The notes: generated from the sequence alone by a model not told the origin. Counted from the first letter of the stretch, positions 1-10,536 are shown. The stretch is DNA of 64,000 nucleotides from Pelatocladus maniniholoensis HA4357-MV3 (GCA_019359115.1 JAHHHW010000079.1:1-64000), one strand, 5' to 3'. Numbers and translations are program-made.

Positions 1-111
1 TCAATTGAAGAGCTAGAATATTTATTACATCAGCTTTTAAATGAAGGAGAGTTAATTATTAAATGGGGGCGAAAACTCAAAAATAAAGGCGACGCTGTCA
101 TCACAATTTAA
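1..111 (+). CDS. 3' end of an unidentified CDS
   Basis: The first 36 codons of frame 1 are open and end in TAA at 109-111. The tail is rich in Glu, Leu and Lys (it starts SIEELEYLLHQLLNEGEL). Too little is visible to name a family; the start lies outside the window. A 20-codon ORF (112-174) begins right after the stop but has no other support. Confidence 0.5.
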   Translation, partial: SIEELEYLLHQLLNEGELIIKWGRKLKNKGDAVITI

Positions 112-277
112 ATGCATAACAGCTTACTGGGTTCATTGATTGCGGAGCTGAAACCGGAAAAATCTAGTGAATAAAAATGAAGATATGCAAAGATCATGCT
201 GATAGTGAAAGCTGCTTAATAACCTGATTCAAAAGACTAAAGCTGCTAATACTCTTTGATTAAGTACTCAGACGCTA

Positions 278-1057
278 TTAATTACTTAGCCGTTGAAGCT
301 TGGGAAGATTACTGATCACTTGAGCAGCTTCTTTTAATTTGTTTTCTTGAATCAAAGTCTCTGCTAAACCTAACCTAGCAACAGGTATAGCCGGATTAAG
401 TTGAATCGCTTGTTCAAAAGCATCTCTAGCGGCTTTATATTCCTCTTTTTCTAAGTAAATACGACCCAACTTAATATAGGCAAGCACAAATTTAGGGTTT
501 AGACTCAAAGCATTATTGAGTTCTGTGACAGCTTCTGATAACTTCCCTTTGTTTTTATATGCTTCTGCCATAAGCAAGTGAGCTAGAGACATTTGAGGAT
601 TTAAGCTCAAAGCAAATCTCAATCTCTGTATGGCAGTATCATATTGCTTTTGTTCTATACACACTTGAGCAATACCCACCTGAGCTGGCGCAGACTTAGG
701 ATCTAAATTGAGAACATTCTCAAATTGTTCCAAAGCATGACTTAGCTTACCTTGTTTTAAATAAACACGTCCGACATTTAGTGGAGCCTCAGCCATCAGA
801 GGATCTATTTGCATTACCGCCAAAAAATGATGCAAAGCGTCCTGGTAATGTTTCTGTTTCAGATAAATATTTCCAGCAGCTAAATGAGCATGAACTGAGT
901 CGGAATTAGTTTGTAAAACCGTTGTCAATTCTGCTAAAGCTTCATTAAAACGTCCTTCTTTTGCTAAAGCCGCACTCAGTTGCAATCGCTCTTGCTCAGT
1001 TAAAACTGTTGGTTCATCTTGCTTCAACCGTTTGATGCTGGGAGTAAACTTGTACAT
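278..1057 (-). CDS. TPR-repeat protein
   Basis: A 259-aa protein made almost entirely of tetratricopeptide repeats. About seven 34-residue units run from residue 23 to the end, with the usual spacing (for example AHLAAGNIYLKQKHYQDALHHF and AYIKLGRIYLEKEEYKAARDAF, each then followed by LNP or IDP). No signal peptide or membrane segment is visible, so it is probably a cytoplasmic scaffold for protein contacts. Its start lies inside the end of the upstream cysC gene (44-nt overlap), so the two are probably co-transcribed and translationally coupled. A later TTG start would shorten but not remove the overlap. Its partner is unknown; coupling to an APS kinase beside a PKS suggests a role in that pathway. 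Confidence 0.85.
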   Translation of the reverse strand: MYKFTPSIKRLKQDEPTVLTEQERLQLSAALAKEGRFNEALAELTTVLQTNSDSVHAHLAAGNIYLKQKHYQDALHHFLAVMQIDPLMAEAPLNVGRVYLKQGKLSHALEQFENVLNLDPKSAPAQVGIAQVCIEQKQYDTAIQRLRFALSLNPQMSLAHLLMAEAYKNKGKLSEAVTELNNALSLNPKFVLAYIKLGRIYLEKEEYKAARDAFEQAIQLNPAIPVARLGLAETLIQENKLKEAAQVISNLPKLQRLSN

Positions 1058-1619
1058 AGCCCTTCTGTTCTAGCTTGATCAAAACTTTAGATATACTTTC
1101 TTCTAAGCTTTCTAAATCGGTTCTACACTCTATATCTGCATTTAATGGTGGTTCGTAGGGGTCATCAATCCCGGTAAAGTTTTTAATTTGCCCAGAGCGA
1201 GCCTTTTGATAAAGCCCTTTAACATCTCTGCGTTCACATACATCTAACGGTGCATTTACATAAACTTCAACAAAATTGTCAATACGCTGCCGCATTTCTT
1301 CACGAACGTCTCGATAAGGTGAAATCGCTGAAACTAGGACAATCACACCATTACGAGACAGCAGACTGGCAACGAAACCCACACGGCGCACGTTTTCATC
1401 CCGATCTCTCTTGCTGAATCCCAAATCCTTGGTGAGATTTCGACGCACTACATCTCCATCTAACAGTTCAACTTTATAACCTTGGGAACGCAGTATTTTC
1501 TCTAAAGTACTGCTAATTGTGGTCTTACCTGCACCACTTAAGCCGGTAAACCATACGGTAACACCGAGGTGCTGACGCTTACTCAATTCCATACTATTGT
1601 TGGTAACTACCTGATTCAT
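1014..1619 (-). CDS. cysC: adenylylsulfate (APS) kinase
   Basis: Phosphorylates adenosine 5'-phosphosulfate to PAPS, the sulfate donor of sulfotransferases and of PAPS-dependent reduction. The Walker A loop GLSGAGKT lies near residue 27, followed by the family motifs LLDGDVVRRNL, LGFSKRDRDENVRR and SAISPYRDVREEMR (the Ser phosphorylated in APS kinases) and FTGIDDPYEPP. About 201 aa is the usual stand-alone length. I chose the ATG at 1619 because an AAGG lies seven bases before it; a TTG two codons upstream is also possible. The gene is divergent from the polyketide synthase and is followed by an overlapping TPR gene. Together with the sulfotransferase at 22.4-23.3 kb it suggests dedicated PAPS supply for product sulfation, rather than assimilation alone. 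Confidence 0.93.
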   Translation of the reverse strand: MNQVVTNNSMELSKRQHLGVTVWFTGLSGAGKTTISSTLEKILRSQGYKVELLDGDVVRRNLTKDLGFSKRDRDENVRRVGFVASLLSRNGVIVLVSAISPYRDVREEMRQRIDNFVEVYVNAPLDVCERRDVKGLYQKARSGQIKNFTGIDDPYEPPLNADIECRTDLESLEESISKVLIKLEQKGYVQVYSQHQTVEAR

Positions 1620-1996
1620 CCTCAAAACCTTAGAGTTATTTCAGCAAGTTTGATAACTTGGTGATTTTTAATACTTTTGCTGTGGATTACCAACACCTGA
1701 GTTTTTAAATTTATATATTTTTTTGATTTTTTTGACAAAAAGATCACACATACTTTAAAAACTAGGTTTCAGTAACAGTATATACTGTAACCTCGAAACG
1801 TTTTTGAAATTTTTAGTTTCGATAAAGTTTTGGTTAAGTATTTATACGAGACTTTTTTGACATTTGGCACTATATTTTGTTCAATGCTACAAAATTTATT
1901 AGTAATCAGGGGTGTCTAAGTTTGCAAGAGAGTAAAGTAACCTAAGCATTTTTACTAGAGTTACTATCAATACTTACTTATCCTGAAATATATATC
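1620..1996. promoter_or_regulatory. divergent promoter region of cysC and the PKS operon
   Basis: This AT-rich, gene-free stretch lies between two divergently transcribed genes, so it must hold both promoters. A perfect 14-base palindrome, ACAGTATATACTGT, sits at 1775-1788. A split CGAAAC/GTTTCG inverted repeat follows at about 1794-1823. AGTAAC and GTTACT arms flank 18 bases just before the PKS start. These are candidate operator sites; no regulator can be named. I did not find a convincing Shine-Dalgarno sequence before the PKS ATG at 1997. Confidence 0.45.
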
Positions 1997-4900
1997 ATGA
2001 GTCAATTTATCTGTCTATCTATAAGTCCTATTGACCTCGCCCATTCTGGCATAGCTGTCGCTACCAGCCGTGCAGGTGGTATTGGTATTCTAGACAGAGA
2101 ATTTTGTCAGAATTCAAAACAAGCAAGTGACAATTTAGACCAACTATTGACTTTAATAAATCCTAGTCAATCTGTAGGGCTACGTTTATCATCTGCTCAG
2201 GTTGCTTCTAGTCATGCACTGTTAACACGTCTGAGCAATCAACCTCATTGGTTAATCCTGTGTGGCTGGCATCCAAAAACATTAGGAGAAGTTGTAGGAT
2301 CACTACCAACAGGGCGATCGCGTCAACTTTTATTAGAAATTACAGATGTCGAACAAGCTCAAGCTTTAGATTCTCACGCACAGCAAATTAATATAGATGG
2401 CTTAGTTGCTCGTGGACATGAAAGCGGAGGATGGGTAGGTGAAGATTCCGCTTTTATTTTATTACAGAAACTCTTAAGCATTCAGTCACGACCAGTCTAT
2501 GTACAAGGTGGAATTGGAATTCACACAGCAGCAGCTTGCCGTGCCGCCGGAGCGGCTGGTGTAGTATTGGATGACCAACTGTGGCTGATGACAGAATCAC
2601 CTCTACCCCAGGAATGGCAACATCATCTAAGTAATCTCAATGGTCAAGAAGCGATAGTAGTGGGCGAAAGGCTCAATGCTGGTTGTCGTGTATTGTCCCG
2701 TCCAAGCTTTCGAGTCATTACCAATCTACAGCAACTTGCCGAGCAAATAGAAGTAGAAAACGACGGTTGTGCTAATGGTGTTCAAAATTGGCAACAACAA
2801 GCGCAACCATTAATCGGTTGGGGTGAACCAGGAAAACTTGCTTGGCCGATAGGACAAGCAGTAGGATTAGCAGCAAAATTCCGCGATCGCTACTCCACAA
2901 TTGGCAAACTGATTCAAGCATTATTCCAACAAACTCAAGAACAACTCAAAATAGCCCAACAACTGCGTCCCTTGGATGCCAAGTCACCTTTAGCAATATC
3001 CCATAGCACAGAATATCCAATTGTTCAAGGCCCGATGACACGGGTGAGCGATACCGCAGAGTTTGCCAATGCAGTTTCCCAAGCCGGAGGACTGCCATTG
3101 TTAGCTTTGGCACTGATGCGTGGTTCGCAAGTACGCAGCTTACTGCAAAAAACCCAGCAATTATTAGGTAATCGACCTTGGGGAATTGGAATGCTGGGTT
3201 TTGTTTCCCACGCCTTGCGGGAAGAACAAATTCAAGCCGTGAAAGAATTTCAGCCGGAGTTTGCTTTGATTGCAGGTGGACGCCCTGATCAAGCAGCCCA
3301 TTTTGAAGCCCAAGGAATTGCTACCTATATCCATGTTCCCGCCCCACGCCTCTTAAAAATGTTTCTGGAACAAGGAGCAAGACGCTTTGTATTTGAAGGT
3401 CGCGAATGTGGTGGTCATGTTGGTCCTTTGAGTAGTTTTGTTCTTTGGGAAAGCATGATTTCCACTTTGTTAGCAGATGTAGAACCAGGTAAAGAATCAG
3501 AGATACATATTCTATTTGCTGGCGGTATTCATGATGCCCGTTCCGCAGCTATGATCTCTGCCATGACTGCACCTTTAGTAGAACGAGGGATGCGGATTGG
3601 GGTGCTGATGGGAACAGCATATTTATTTACCCAAGAAGCAGTTAGCTGTGGTGCGATCGTCCCGAAATTTCAAGAACAAGCCCTAGTATGTAACCGCACA
3701 ATCAACTTAGAAACTGGGCCTGGACACGCTAGTCGTTGTGTTGTCACTCCCTTTGCCCAAGAATTTTACACCACACGACGACAAATGCTTGCAGCAGGTA
3801 ATCCACCAGAGGAAATCAAAGACACCTTAGAAAATTTAACTCTAGGACGGTTACGCGTTGCTTCCAAAGGATTGCAGCGCACAGCAGATGGTCAGGTGCA
3901 AACTGTGGATGAAGCACAACAACTGACTGATGGCATGTATATGATCGGGCAAGTCGCGACTTTACGCCACCAAGTTTGTACTGTGCGGGAATTGCACCAA
4001 GATGTATCGGAAATTGGTACTAAGCTGTTAATGTCTGCATTCGTAGAACAAGATGTAGAAGAAGTCAGTACTCGTCCTTCAGATATTGCCATTATTGGTA
4101 TAGGGACATTGTTACCCCAAGCTCAGTATCCTGAAATCTTCTGGAAAAACATTCTCCGCAAAGTCGATGCGATTACAGAAATTCCTACCCAGCGTTGGGA
4201 TTGGCGACTATACTATGATCCTGACCGTAACGCCAGAGATAAAATTTATTCTAAATGGGGTGGATTCCTAGAAGATGTACCTTTTGATCCACTGCGTTTT
4301 GGAATTCCACCCAAATCTTTAAAATCGATTGAACCAGTACAACTACTGGCACTAGAGACAGTACGGCGAGCCTTAGAAGATGCAGGCTACGAATCTGGTA
4401 GCTTTGATCGTGAGCATACTTCTGTGATTCTGGGAGCAGGTGGTGGAATTGCAGATTTAGGTCAGCAATATGCTACCCGTTGTGAAATTCCCCGGATGGT
4501 TGGTAAAACTTCACCAGAAGTCTGGGATCGCTTACCAGAATGGACGGAAGAATCTTTTCCCGGTTTGTTGTTGAATGTAATTGCAGGTCGAGTCGCCAAT
4601 CGTTTTGATTTTGGTGGTTACAATTTCACAGTTGATGCTGCTTGTGCTTCTTCTTTAGCAGCGTTGGATTTAGCAGTCAAAGAACTCGAAAGTGGACGTA
4701 GTAATGTAGCGATCGCAGGTGGAGTTGATACCGTTCAAAGTCCCTTTACTTACTTCTGCTTTAGCAAAACTCAGGCTCTTTCACCACGGGGAAAATCGCG
4801 GACATTTGACAAAACAGCAGATGGAATTGCTATTAGTGAAGGTCTAGCCGTCGTTGTACTCAAACGCCTCGCCGACGCCGAACGAGATGGCGATCGCATT

Positions 4901-7900
4901 TACGGCGTGATCAAAGCCGTCGCCAGTTCCAGTGATGGTAAAGCTTTGGGGATGACAGCCCCTTTACCTGCTGGACAAATGCGGGCTTTAAGACGTGCCT
5001 ACAACAAAGCTGGCTTTTCACCCAATACCTTGGGGTTATACGAAGCTCATGGTACAGGTACAGCAGCAGGTGATCAAGCAGAGCTAGAAACTGTGATCAG
5101 TATCTTAAAGGAAAATCAAGCTACTTGCAAATCCTGTGCGATCGGCTCAGTCAAAACCTCCATCGGTCACACCAAGAGTACGGCGGGAATTGCTGGTGTG
5201 ATTAAAGCCGTTTTGGCACTACATCACAAAGTCAAACCCCCACACATGAATGTTGATACACCCCTCGACCCAATAATAGATGGTGAAAGCCCAGTGTATC
5301 TACCCAAAGAAGCCCAGCCTTGGCTAGCCCATCCCGATTACCCCCGTCGTGCTAGTGTGAGTGCTTTTGGTTTTGGTGGCACAAATTTTCACGCAGTTTT
5401 AGAAGAATATCAAGGTAATTGGCAAGCGATCGCCCCAGGAAGTCATACATGGCCGTGCGAATTATTTGTCTTCCGTGGCGAAAACCGTGCAGCATTGACT
5501 CAAGTAGCCAAATCATTGTTGACAGCCTTGAGTAATGGTGCAGAGCCACGTTTACAGGATCTTGCTCACAGTTATGCTCAACGCGCCCAAGCACAAAACA
5601 ACCAGAGTGCTTGTTTGGCAATTGTAGCTGAGAGTTTGTCAAACTTACGAACAGATTTGGAAATAGCGATCGCCTACTTAGAGAATCGTCACTCGCAAAC
5701 CTTACCACCTCATATTCAGTTTGGCATGGCAGACCCTCAAGCCAATCAGCAGATTGCCTTTTTGTTTCCAGGACAAGCGTCACAATATTCTGGCATGGTT
5801 CGAGAAGTCGGGATGTATTTCAATGAAATGCGTCACACTTTCGAGTTTGCAGATCGCCAATTGCGCCACTGCTTCCCTAAGTTACTTAGTGAGTACGTAT
5901 ATCCACCCAGTCCCTACAGCGAAGACGCAGAAAAGCAAAACAATCAACTGCTAATGGACACCAGTGTTGCCCAACCTGCAATTGGTGCGGTGGAAGCAGG
6001 TTTCATGGATTTGGTAGCTAGGCTAGAACTAGAGCCAGTGATGGTTGGTGGACACAGCTTTGGCGAGTACGCCGCCCTTCACGCGGCGGGAGTTTTATCC
6101 AGAGAAGACTTTTTTAACTTAGCTGCAACTAGAGGACGGGTGATGGCACAAGCCTGTGCTAATTCTATAGGAGCCATGGCCGCAGTTCAGACTAGCCGCG
6201 AAGATTTACTCGTACGGCTGCGGGATTTTGAGGGAGTAGTGATTGCTAACCAAAATTCTCCCCGTCAATCGGTAATTTCTGGAGACAAACGGGTTGTCCA
6301 ACAGGTAGTAGATAGTTTCAAAGCTGCTGGGATTACAGCTCGGATGTTACCAGTTTCGGGTGCTTTTCACTCGGCTTTCGTAGCATCTGCCCAAGCTGAC
6401 CTAGCAGTACCAATTGCTACTGTCACCATGCATTCTCCCCGCATCCCCGTTTACTCCAACTCTACAGCTTGTCCCTACAGTTCAAATATTCATGAAATCC
6501 GTAGCCAGTTAGCCGGACATTTACTTAAAACAGTAGAGTTCTTGAGTCAAATTAATACCATGTATGCCGACGGAGCGCGGATTTTTGTAGAACTTGGACC
6601 AAAAAATATTCTCACTAACCTAGTCGGTCAAATCCTCGCACAAAAAGAACACACTGCTGTGTCCTTAGATGGACTAGGTGGGGGATTGCGTGGTTTATTG
6701 ATGACTTTGGGGACATTGTTCGTTCGTGGTGTCCACATTAAGTTAACAGCTTTATTCGATGGTCGTGATGTCAAAGACCTAAATTTATCCAAGTTGGTCG
6801 AATTAACACAAAAACCCGTTTTACCTGCAACAGCTTGGTTAATTAATGGCGGTAGTGCTAGACCACAAAATCAAACAGTTGGTTACACAGGTAAATTACC
6901 ACCTTTGAATCAACAAACAGTTGCGATCGCATCATTATCTGAATTAGCAAAATCTCCAGTCCCTACCAAAAAACCAGAAATCCCAATGAATCAATCGGCT
7001 ATACCATCCACTCCAAATAACGTTCAGAATTTAAATAGTAATTCATCGCATTTTTCCGCTCCTGTAAACACACCTCAAAATCAGCCAGCTATAGGATCAG
7101 GTATCTTGCAAGCCTACCAAGCTTACCAAGAAACTATGCGTAAGTTCTTGGCAGTCCAAGAACAAGTGATGAGTCAGTTACTGGCGACACCCGCACCTTC
7201 TACTACTCCCATCCCACAGCGTAGACAACCAGAAAATCATTTACCAGCAACTCCACAACCTGTCGTTGTTCAGTCAAAAAACGGTTACACCCATCCTTTG
7301 ACACCCAACACTAACGGTAAGCAAGAGCAGATTTTACCTGTCACACACCCTACCACACCTGTTGCACCACCACAACCAGTAACCCCAGTGCAGGAGATAA
7401 CAGTTAAACAAGTACCAGCACCCTTATCTTCTACTCAGTCCTTGAGCGATCGCACCAGTTTAACTCAGACTTTATTAGAATTGGTCAGTGAACGTACAGG
7501 TTATCCCGCAGAGATGTTGGGACTTGACCAAGATATGGAAGCAGAACTGGGTATTGACTCAATTAAGCGAGTCGAAATTTTGGGAGCATTCAACCAAGCT
7601 TTACCAGCCAACCTTGCAGAGAGCGTTCGTCAGCAAATGGAACAGTTGACTAGAGTCAAATCTCTCAACGGTATTGTCGATCAAATCTTAGAAAATCTCC
7701 AACCTGCGGTTGCAACAACTGCAAGTATCTCGACTAAATCTGTCGATAAATCGTTAAATCAAGCCGAACTCACTCAGACTTTATTACAACTAGTGAGCGA
7801 TCGCACAGGTTATCCCATAGATATGTTGGGATTAGACCAAGATTTAGAAGCAGAATTGGGTATTGATTCGATTAAGCGAGTCGAAATCTTAGGCGCGCTA

Positions 7901-8068
7901 CAAAAAAGTTTACCTCAGTCCCTAGCGGCTAGTGTCCAGACACGCATGGAAAATTTGACCCGTGTGAAATCCCTCAACAGTATTGTTGAACAAATTCTGG
8001 CAATCTCAGCACAGGAGAACAGCCTGGGAAAGTCTCTAACTCAGTTGCAAGCATCCCACGCTACGTGA
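1997..8068 (+). CDS. PUFA/heterocyst-glycolipid-type polyketide synthase, NPD-NPD-KS-AT-ACP-ACP
   Basis: Large iterative type I synthase subunit that would build and partly reduce a long acyl chain on its own carrier domains. Domain order: a first 2-nitropropane-dioxygenase-like TIM barrel (about 1-250), a second one resembling the PfaD enoyl reductase (about 335-640, IVQGPMTRVSD, ECGGHVGPLSSF), ketosynthase (about 695-1140, Cys883 in DAACASS, His1018 in EAHGTGT, His1058 in SIGHTKS), acyltransferase (about 1252-1560, Ser1354 in GHSFGEYAA), a Pro/Gln/Thr-rich linker, and two tandem ACPs with LGIDSIKRVEI around Ser1855 and Ser1958. The carrier motif and ER barrel are typical of PUFA and heterocyst glycolipid synthases. 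All KS, AT and ACP active residues are present. It is the first gene of a tightly packed operon. It is not the canonical heterocyst glycolipid locus, because hetN/hetI-type neighbours are absent. Confidence 0.93.
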   Translation: MSQFICLSISPIDLAHSGIAVATSRAGGIGILDREFCQNSKQASDNLDQLLTLINPSQSVGLRLSSAQVASSHALLTRLSNQPHWLILCGWHPKTLGEVVGSLPTGRSRQLLLEITDVEQAQALDSHAQQINIDGLVARGHESGGWVGEDSAFILLQKLLSIQSRPVYVQGGIGIHTAAACRAAGAAGVVLDDQLWLMTESPLPQEWQHHLSNLNGQEAIVVGERLNAGCRVLSRPSFRVITNLQQLAEQIEVENDGCANGVQNWQQQAQPLIGWGEPGKLAWPIGQAVGLAAKFRDRYSTIGKLIQALFQQTQEQLKIAQQLRPLDAKSPLAISHSTEYPIVQGPMTRVSDTAEFANAVSQAGGLPLLALALMRGSQVRSLLQKTQQLLGNRPWGIGMLGFVSHALREEQIQAVKEFQPEFALIAGGRPDQAAHFEAQGIATYIHVPAPRLLKMFLEQGARRFVFEGRECGGHVGPLSSFVLWESMISTLLADVEPGKESEIHILFAGGIHDARSAAMISAMTAPLVERGMRIGVLMGTAYLFTQEAVSCGAIVPKFQEQALVCNRTINLETGPGHASRCVVTPFAQEFYTTRRQMLAAGNPPEEIKDTLENLTLGRLRVASKGLQRTADGQVQTVDEAQQLTDGMYMIGQVATLRHQVCTVRELHQDVSEIGTKLLMSAFVEQDVEEVSTRPSDIAIIGIGTLLPQAQYPEIFWKNILRKVDAITEIPTQRWDWRLYYDPDRNARDKIYSKWGGFLEDVPFDPLRFGIPPKSLKSIEPVQLLALETVRRALEDAGYESGSFDREHTSVILGAGGGIADLGQQYATRCEIPRMVGKTSPEVWDRLPEWTEESFPGLLLNVIAGRVANRFDFGGYNFTVDAACASSLAALDLAVKELESGRSNVAIAGGVDTVQSPFTYFCFSKTQALSPRGKSRTFDKTADGIAISEGLAVVVLKRLADAERDGDRIYGVIKAVASSSDGKALGMTAPLPAGQMRALRRAYNKAGFSPNTLGLYEAHGTGTAAGDQAELETVISILKENQATCKSCAIGSVKTSIGHTKSTAGIAGVIKAVLALHHKVKPPHMNVDTPLDPIIDGESPVYLPKEAQPWLAHPDYPRRASVSAFGFGGTNFHAVLEEYQGNWQAIAPGSHTWPCELFVFRGENRAALTQVAKSLLTALSNGAEPRLQDLAHSYAQRAQAQNNQSACLAIVAESLSNLRTDLEIAIAYLENRHSQTLPPHIQFGMADPQANQQIAFLFPGQASQYSGMVREVGMYFNEMRHTFEFADRQLRHCFPKLLSEYVYPPSPYSEDAEKQNNQLLMDTSVAQPAIGAVEAGFMDLVARLELEPVMVGGHSFGEYAALHAAGVLSREDFFNLAATRGRVMAQACANSIGAMAAVQTSREDLLVRLRDFEGVVIANQNSPRQSVISGDKRVVQQVVDSFKAAGITARMLPVSGAFHSAFVASAQADLAVPIATVTMHSPRIPVYSNSTACPYSSNIHEIRSQLAGHLLKTVEFLSQINTMYADGARIFVELGPKNILTNLVGQILAQKEHTAVSLDGLGGGLRGLLMTLGTLFVRGVHIKLTALFDGRDVKDLNLSKLVELTQKPVLPATAWLINGGSARPQNQTVGYTGKLPPLNQQTVAIASLSELAKSPVPTKKPEIPMNQSAIPSTPNNVQNLNSNSSHFSAPVNTPQNQPAIGSGILQAYQAYQETMRKFLAVQEQVMSQLLATPAPSTTPIPQRRQPENHLPATPQPVVVQSKNGYTHPLTPNTNGKQEQILPVTHPTTPVAPPQPVTPVQEITVKQVPAPLSSTQSLSDRTSLTQTLLELVSERTGYPAEMLGLDQDMEAELGIDSIKRVEILGAFNQALPANLAESVRQQMEQLTRVKSLNGIVDQILENLQPAVATTASISTKSVDKSLNQAELTQTLLQLVSDRTGYPIDMLGLDQDLEAELGIDSIKRVEILGALQKSLPQSLAASVQTRMENLTRVKSLNSIVEQILAISAQENSLGKSLTQLQASHAT

Positions 8069-10536
8069 TGCAACCACAGTTAGAAGCTTTACCCTTACAG
8101 CAGCTTACTTCACTTACAGGTTTATTCTTAATTACTGAAGATGGACTATCAGTAGCTTCTCATGTTGCCACAGCATTGCAACAAAAAGGAGCCACCACAG
8201 CCATTCTCAACACCTCCACCTTAGCTGAACCAGAAAAACTAGAGAACGCGATCGCTCAATTACGACAACTTCACGGTTCTGTCACCGGAATTGTACATCT
8301 CGCTCCCCTCGCTACCATTGATCTACCCGAAACTCTACCTGACTGGCGACAAATCACCCAGATTCAGTCCAAGAGTCTATTTCAATTACTACATCTGTGT
8401 GCTGCTGACTTACAACAAGCAGGACAAAAACAACTCGGTTGCGTAATAGCAGCTTCTTTACTGGGAGGATATTTCGGTCGCCAGGGTGAAGACGATTCTG
8501 GTTTACCTACAGGCGGTAGTAATACTGGTTTGCTTAAAACCTTGGTGACTGAATGGCCTGGGGTTCGAGCCAAAGCCATTGACTTTGACACCAGCCTATC
8601 TCCTGCTAGTATTGCCGAGCAGATTGTCAATGAGTTACTCAGTAGTGGTCGTTTAGAAGTGGGCTATCCCCAAGGTGAGCGAACCATTTTCCAAACTGTG
8701 ACAGCGACTTTGACGAAGGGAAATCTACCCGCACGGCTAACTCCCAATAAAAGTTGGGTGATTTTAGTTACAGGTGGAGCAAGAGGAATTACTGCTGAAG
8801 TTGCTCAGGATTTAGCAAAATATGGCTTAACACTGGTGATCACAGGAAGAACCGCAGAGCCAGCAATAGAAACCGCAAAGACAGCAGGTATTGAAGATAT
8901 TACCGTACTGCGGCAAGTATTACTGCAAAAAGCGCGGAATTTGGGTTTAACCCCGACACCAATGCAGATAGAGCGACAACTACAAGATTTGTTACGCGAT
9001 CGCGCCATTGCTAACAACCTCAAACAGTTTCGCCAAGCTGGCGCTCAGATAGAGTATTTAACAGTGGATGTCAGAAATGCGGAAGAGTTTGGTGCTGCAA
9101 TTAACAATATTTATACTCATTATGGTCGCTTAGATGCGGTGATTCATGGTGCTGGTATCATCGAAGACAAGCTCATTGCTGACAAAAGCTTTGCATCCTT
9201 AGAGCGGGTTTTTGATACCAAAGTAGATAGTACCTTTTTGTTGTACCGCTATCTCAGACCAGAATCCCTGAAATTGCTTGTCTTGTTTAGCTCTGTTGCG
9301 GGGCGCTATGGTAATCGCGGTCAATCTGATTATGCTGCTGCTAATGAAGTGATGAATCGCTTTGCTTGGCGTATGGATCGCTCTTGGTCAAATACACGGG
9401 TTGTAGCGATCAACTGGGGACCTTGGGATACAACTGGTATGGCTTCAGAAGAAGTCAAAAATCAATTCCGAGAACGTGGTATAATTCCTATCCCCTTAGC
9501 CGCAGGTCGTCAGTTATTTGTTGACGAATTGTATTATGGACGCAAAGGTGAAGCCGAGGTAGTTGCAGGGGAAGGACCTTGGGAAGCCTACGAAGGAGCG
9601 GGGAAAGGGGATCGGGGAACGGGGAATAGGGAACAGATAAGGGATAAATATCTGTATCTTTTATTACCATCTCCACCACAACTGCAACTCAACGGTACTG
9701 TCACTCTCGAACACACCTTTTCTCTATCAAATGACCCCTATTTAGAAGATCATTGCTTAGATGGTAAACCCGTTCTCCCTGCGGCGGCGGCTTTGGAGTG
9801 GTTCGTTGAATTTGTCCAGTCAGCTTGGCCGGAATGGCAAGTGAATGAAGTTTGTCAACTCAGAGCTTTGCGGGGTTTAGTACTAGATACAGAAGCAGGT
9901 AAAAAAGTTTTGTTTCAGGCTCGTGCTTCTAGCCATGCTGATTCTGAATCCTTACAGGTAGCAGCAGAAATCATTGATCTAGAACTCAACCTGCCATTTT
10001 ATCGAGCTTCGGTGATTCTGCGTCCCCAACTAGAAGAACCATTGGCAAGCGAAATTTTACTATTATCTTCCGGACAAAAGTTACAACCTACTGTAGCGTA
10101 TGATACGTACTTGTTTCATGGTCAACGTTTCCAGTTAATCACAGCCATTGATCGGGTAAATAATGTGGGTATTGATGCCCACGTTATACCTAGCCGACCG
10201 ACGGCGTGGTTAAACAGTCAACCAGTGGCTAATTGGTTATTTGACCCTGGCTTGATTGATGTGGCTCCTCAGTTAGCGATTGTGTGGGCGCGATCGCAAC
10301 GGGGAACTACTGCTTTACCTACCCGATTTGGTAGCGTCAAGCGTTTTGGTCAATCAATACCCCATAGCCAACTCCAGATTGCTTTGCGAGTCAATCACTT
10401 TGATGATCACAGCCTAAATTACGATGCTGTTTTTATCGATGAAAACGGCTATGTACGCTTCCATCTCAAGGACATTGAGAGTACTTGCAACACTGCTCTG
10501 AATCGTTTAGGGAAAACTAGGGGTGTGGGGGTGTAA
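8068..10536 (+). CDS. polyketide synthase subunit, ketoreductase-dehydratase
   Basis: Supplies beta-keto reduction and dehydration for the synthase. The N-terminal 220 residues look like the non-catalytic half of a PKS ketoreductase. The catalytic Rossmann half follows, with LVTGGARGI near residue 234 and the SYN triad Ser409 (LFSSVAGR), Tyr422 and Asn426. The C-terminal 270 residues form a double-hotdog dehydratase with complete motifs: HxxxGxxxxP at His562 (HCLDGKPVLP) and DxxxQ at Asp731 (DVAPQ). The ATG overlaps the preceding stop as TGATG; a GTG one codon earlier is possible. Between KR and DH, at about 9590-9660, sits a G-rich stretch (GAGKGDRGTGNRE) matching intergenic repeats elsewhere in the window, apparently a repeat inserted in frame. 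Confidence 0.92.
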   Translation: MQPQLEALPLQQLTSLTGLFLITEDGLSVASHVATALQQKGATTAILNTSTLAEPEKLENAIAQLRQLHGSVTGIVHLAPLATIDLPETLPDWRQITQIQSKSLFQLLHLCAADLQQAGQKQLGCVIAASLLGGYFGRQGEDDSGLPTGGSNTGLLKTLVTEWPGVRAKAIDFDTSLSPASIAEQIVNELLSSGRLEVGYPQGERTIFQTVTATLTKGNLPARLTPNKSWVILVTGGARGITAEVAQDLAKYGLTLVITGRTAEPAIETAKTAGIEDITVLRQVLLQKARNLGLTPTPMQIERQLQDLLRDRAIANNLKQFRQAGAQIEYLTVDVRNAEEFGAAINNIYTHYGRLDAVIHGAGIIEDKLIADKSFASLERVFDTKVDSTFLLYRYLRPESLKLLVLFSSVAGRYGNRGQSDYAAANEVMNRFAWRMDRSWSNTRVVAINWGPWDTTGMASEEVKNQFRERGIIPIPLAAGRQLFVDELYYGRKGEAEVVAGEGPWEAYEGAGKGDRGTGNREQIRDKYLYLLLPSPPQLQLNGTVTLEHTFSLSNDPYLEDHCLDGKPVLPAAAALEWFVEFVQSAWPEWQVNEVCQLRALRGLVLDTEAGKKVLFQARASSHADSESLQVAAEIIDLELNLPFYRASVILRPQLEEPLASEILLLSSGQKLQPTVAYDTYLFHGQRFQLITAIDRVNNVGIDAHVIPSRPTAWLNSQPVANWLFDPGLIDVAPQLAIVWARSQRGTTALPTRFGSVKRFGQSIPHSQLQIALRVNHFDDHSLNYDAVFIDENGYVRFHLKDIESTCNTALNRLGKTRGVGV

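Noticed and set aside
5352-5783. Minus-strand ORF of 143 codons within the PKS gene
   Set aside because: It lies wholly opposite the conserved KS-AT coding region, whose motifs are intact; a frame shadow.
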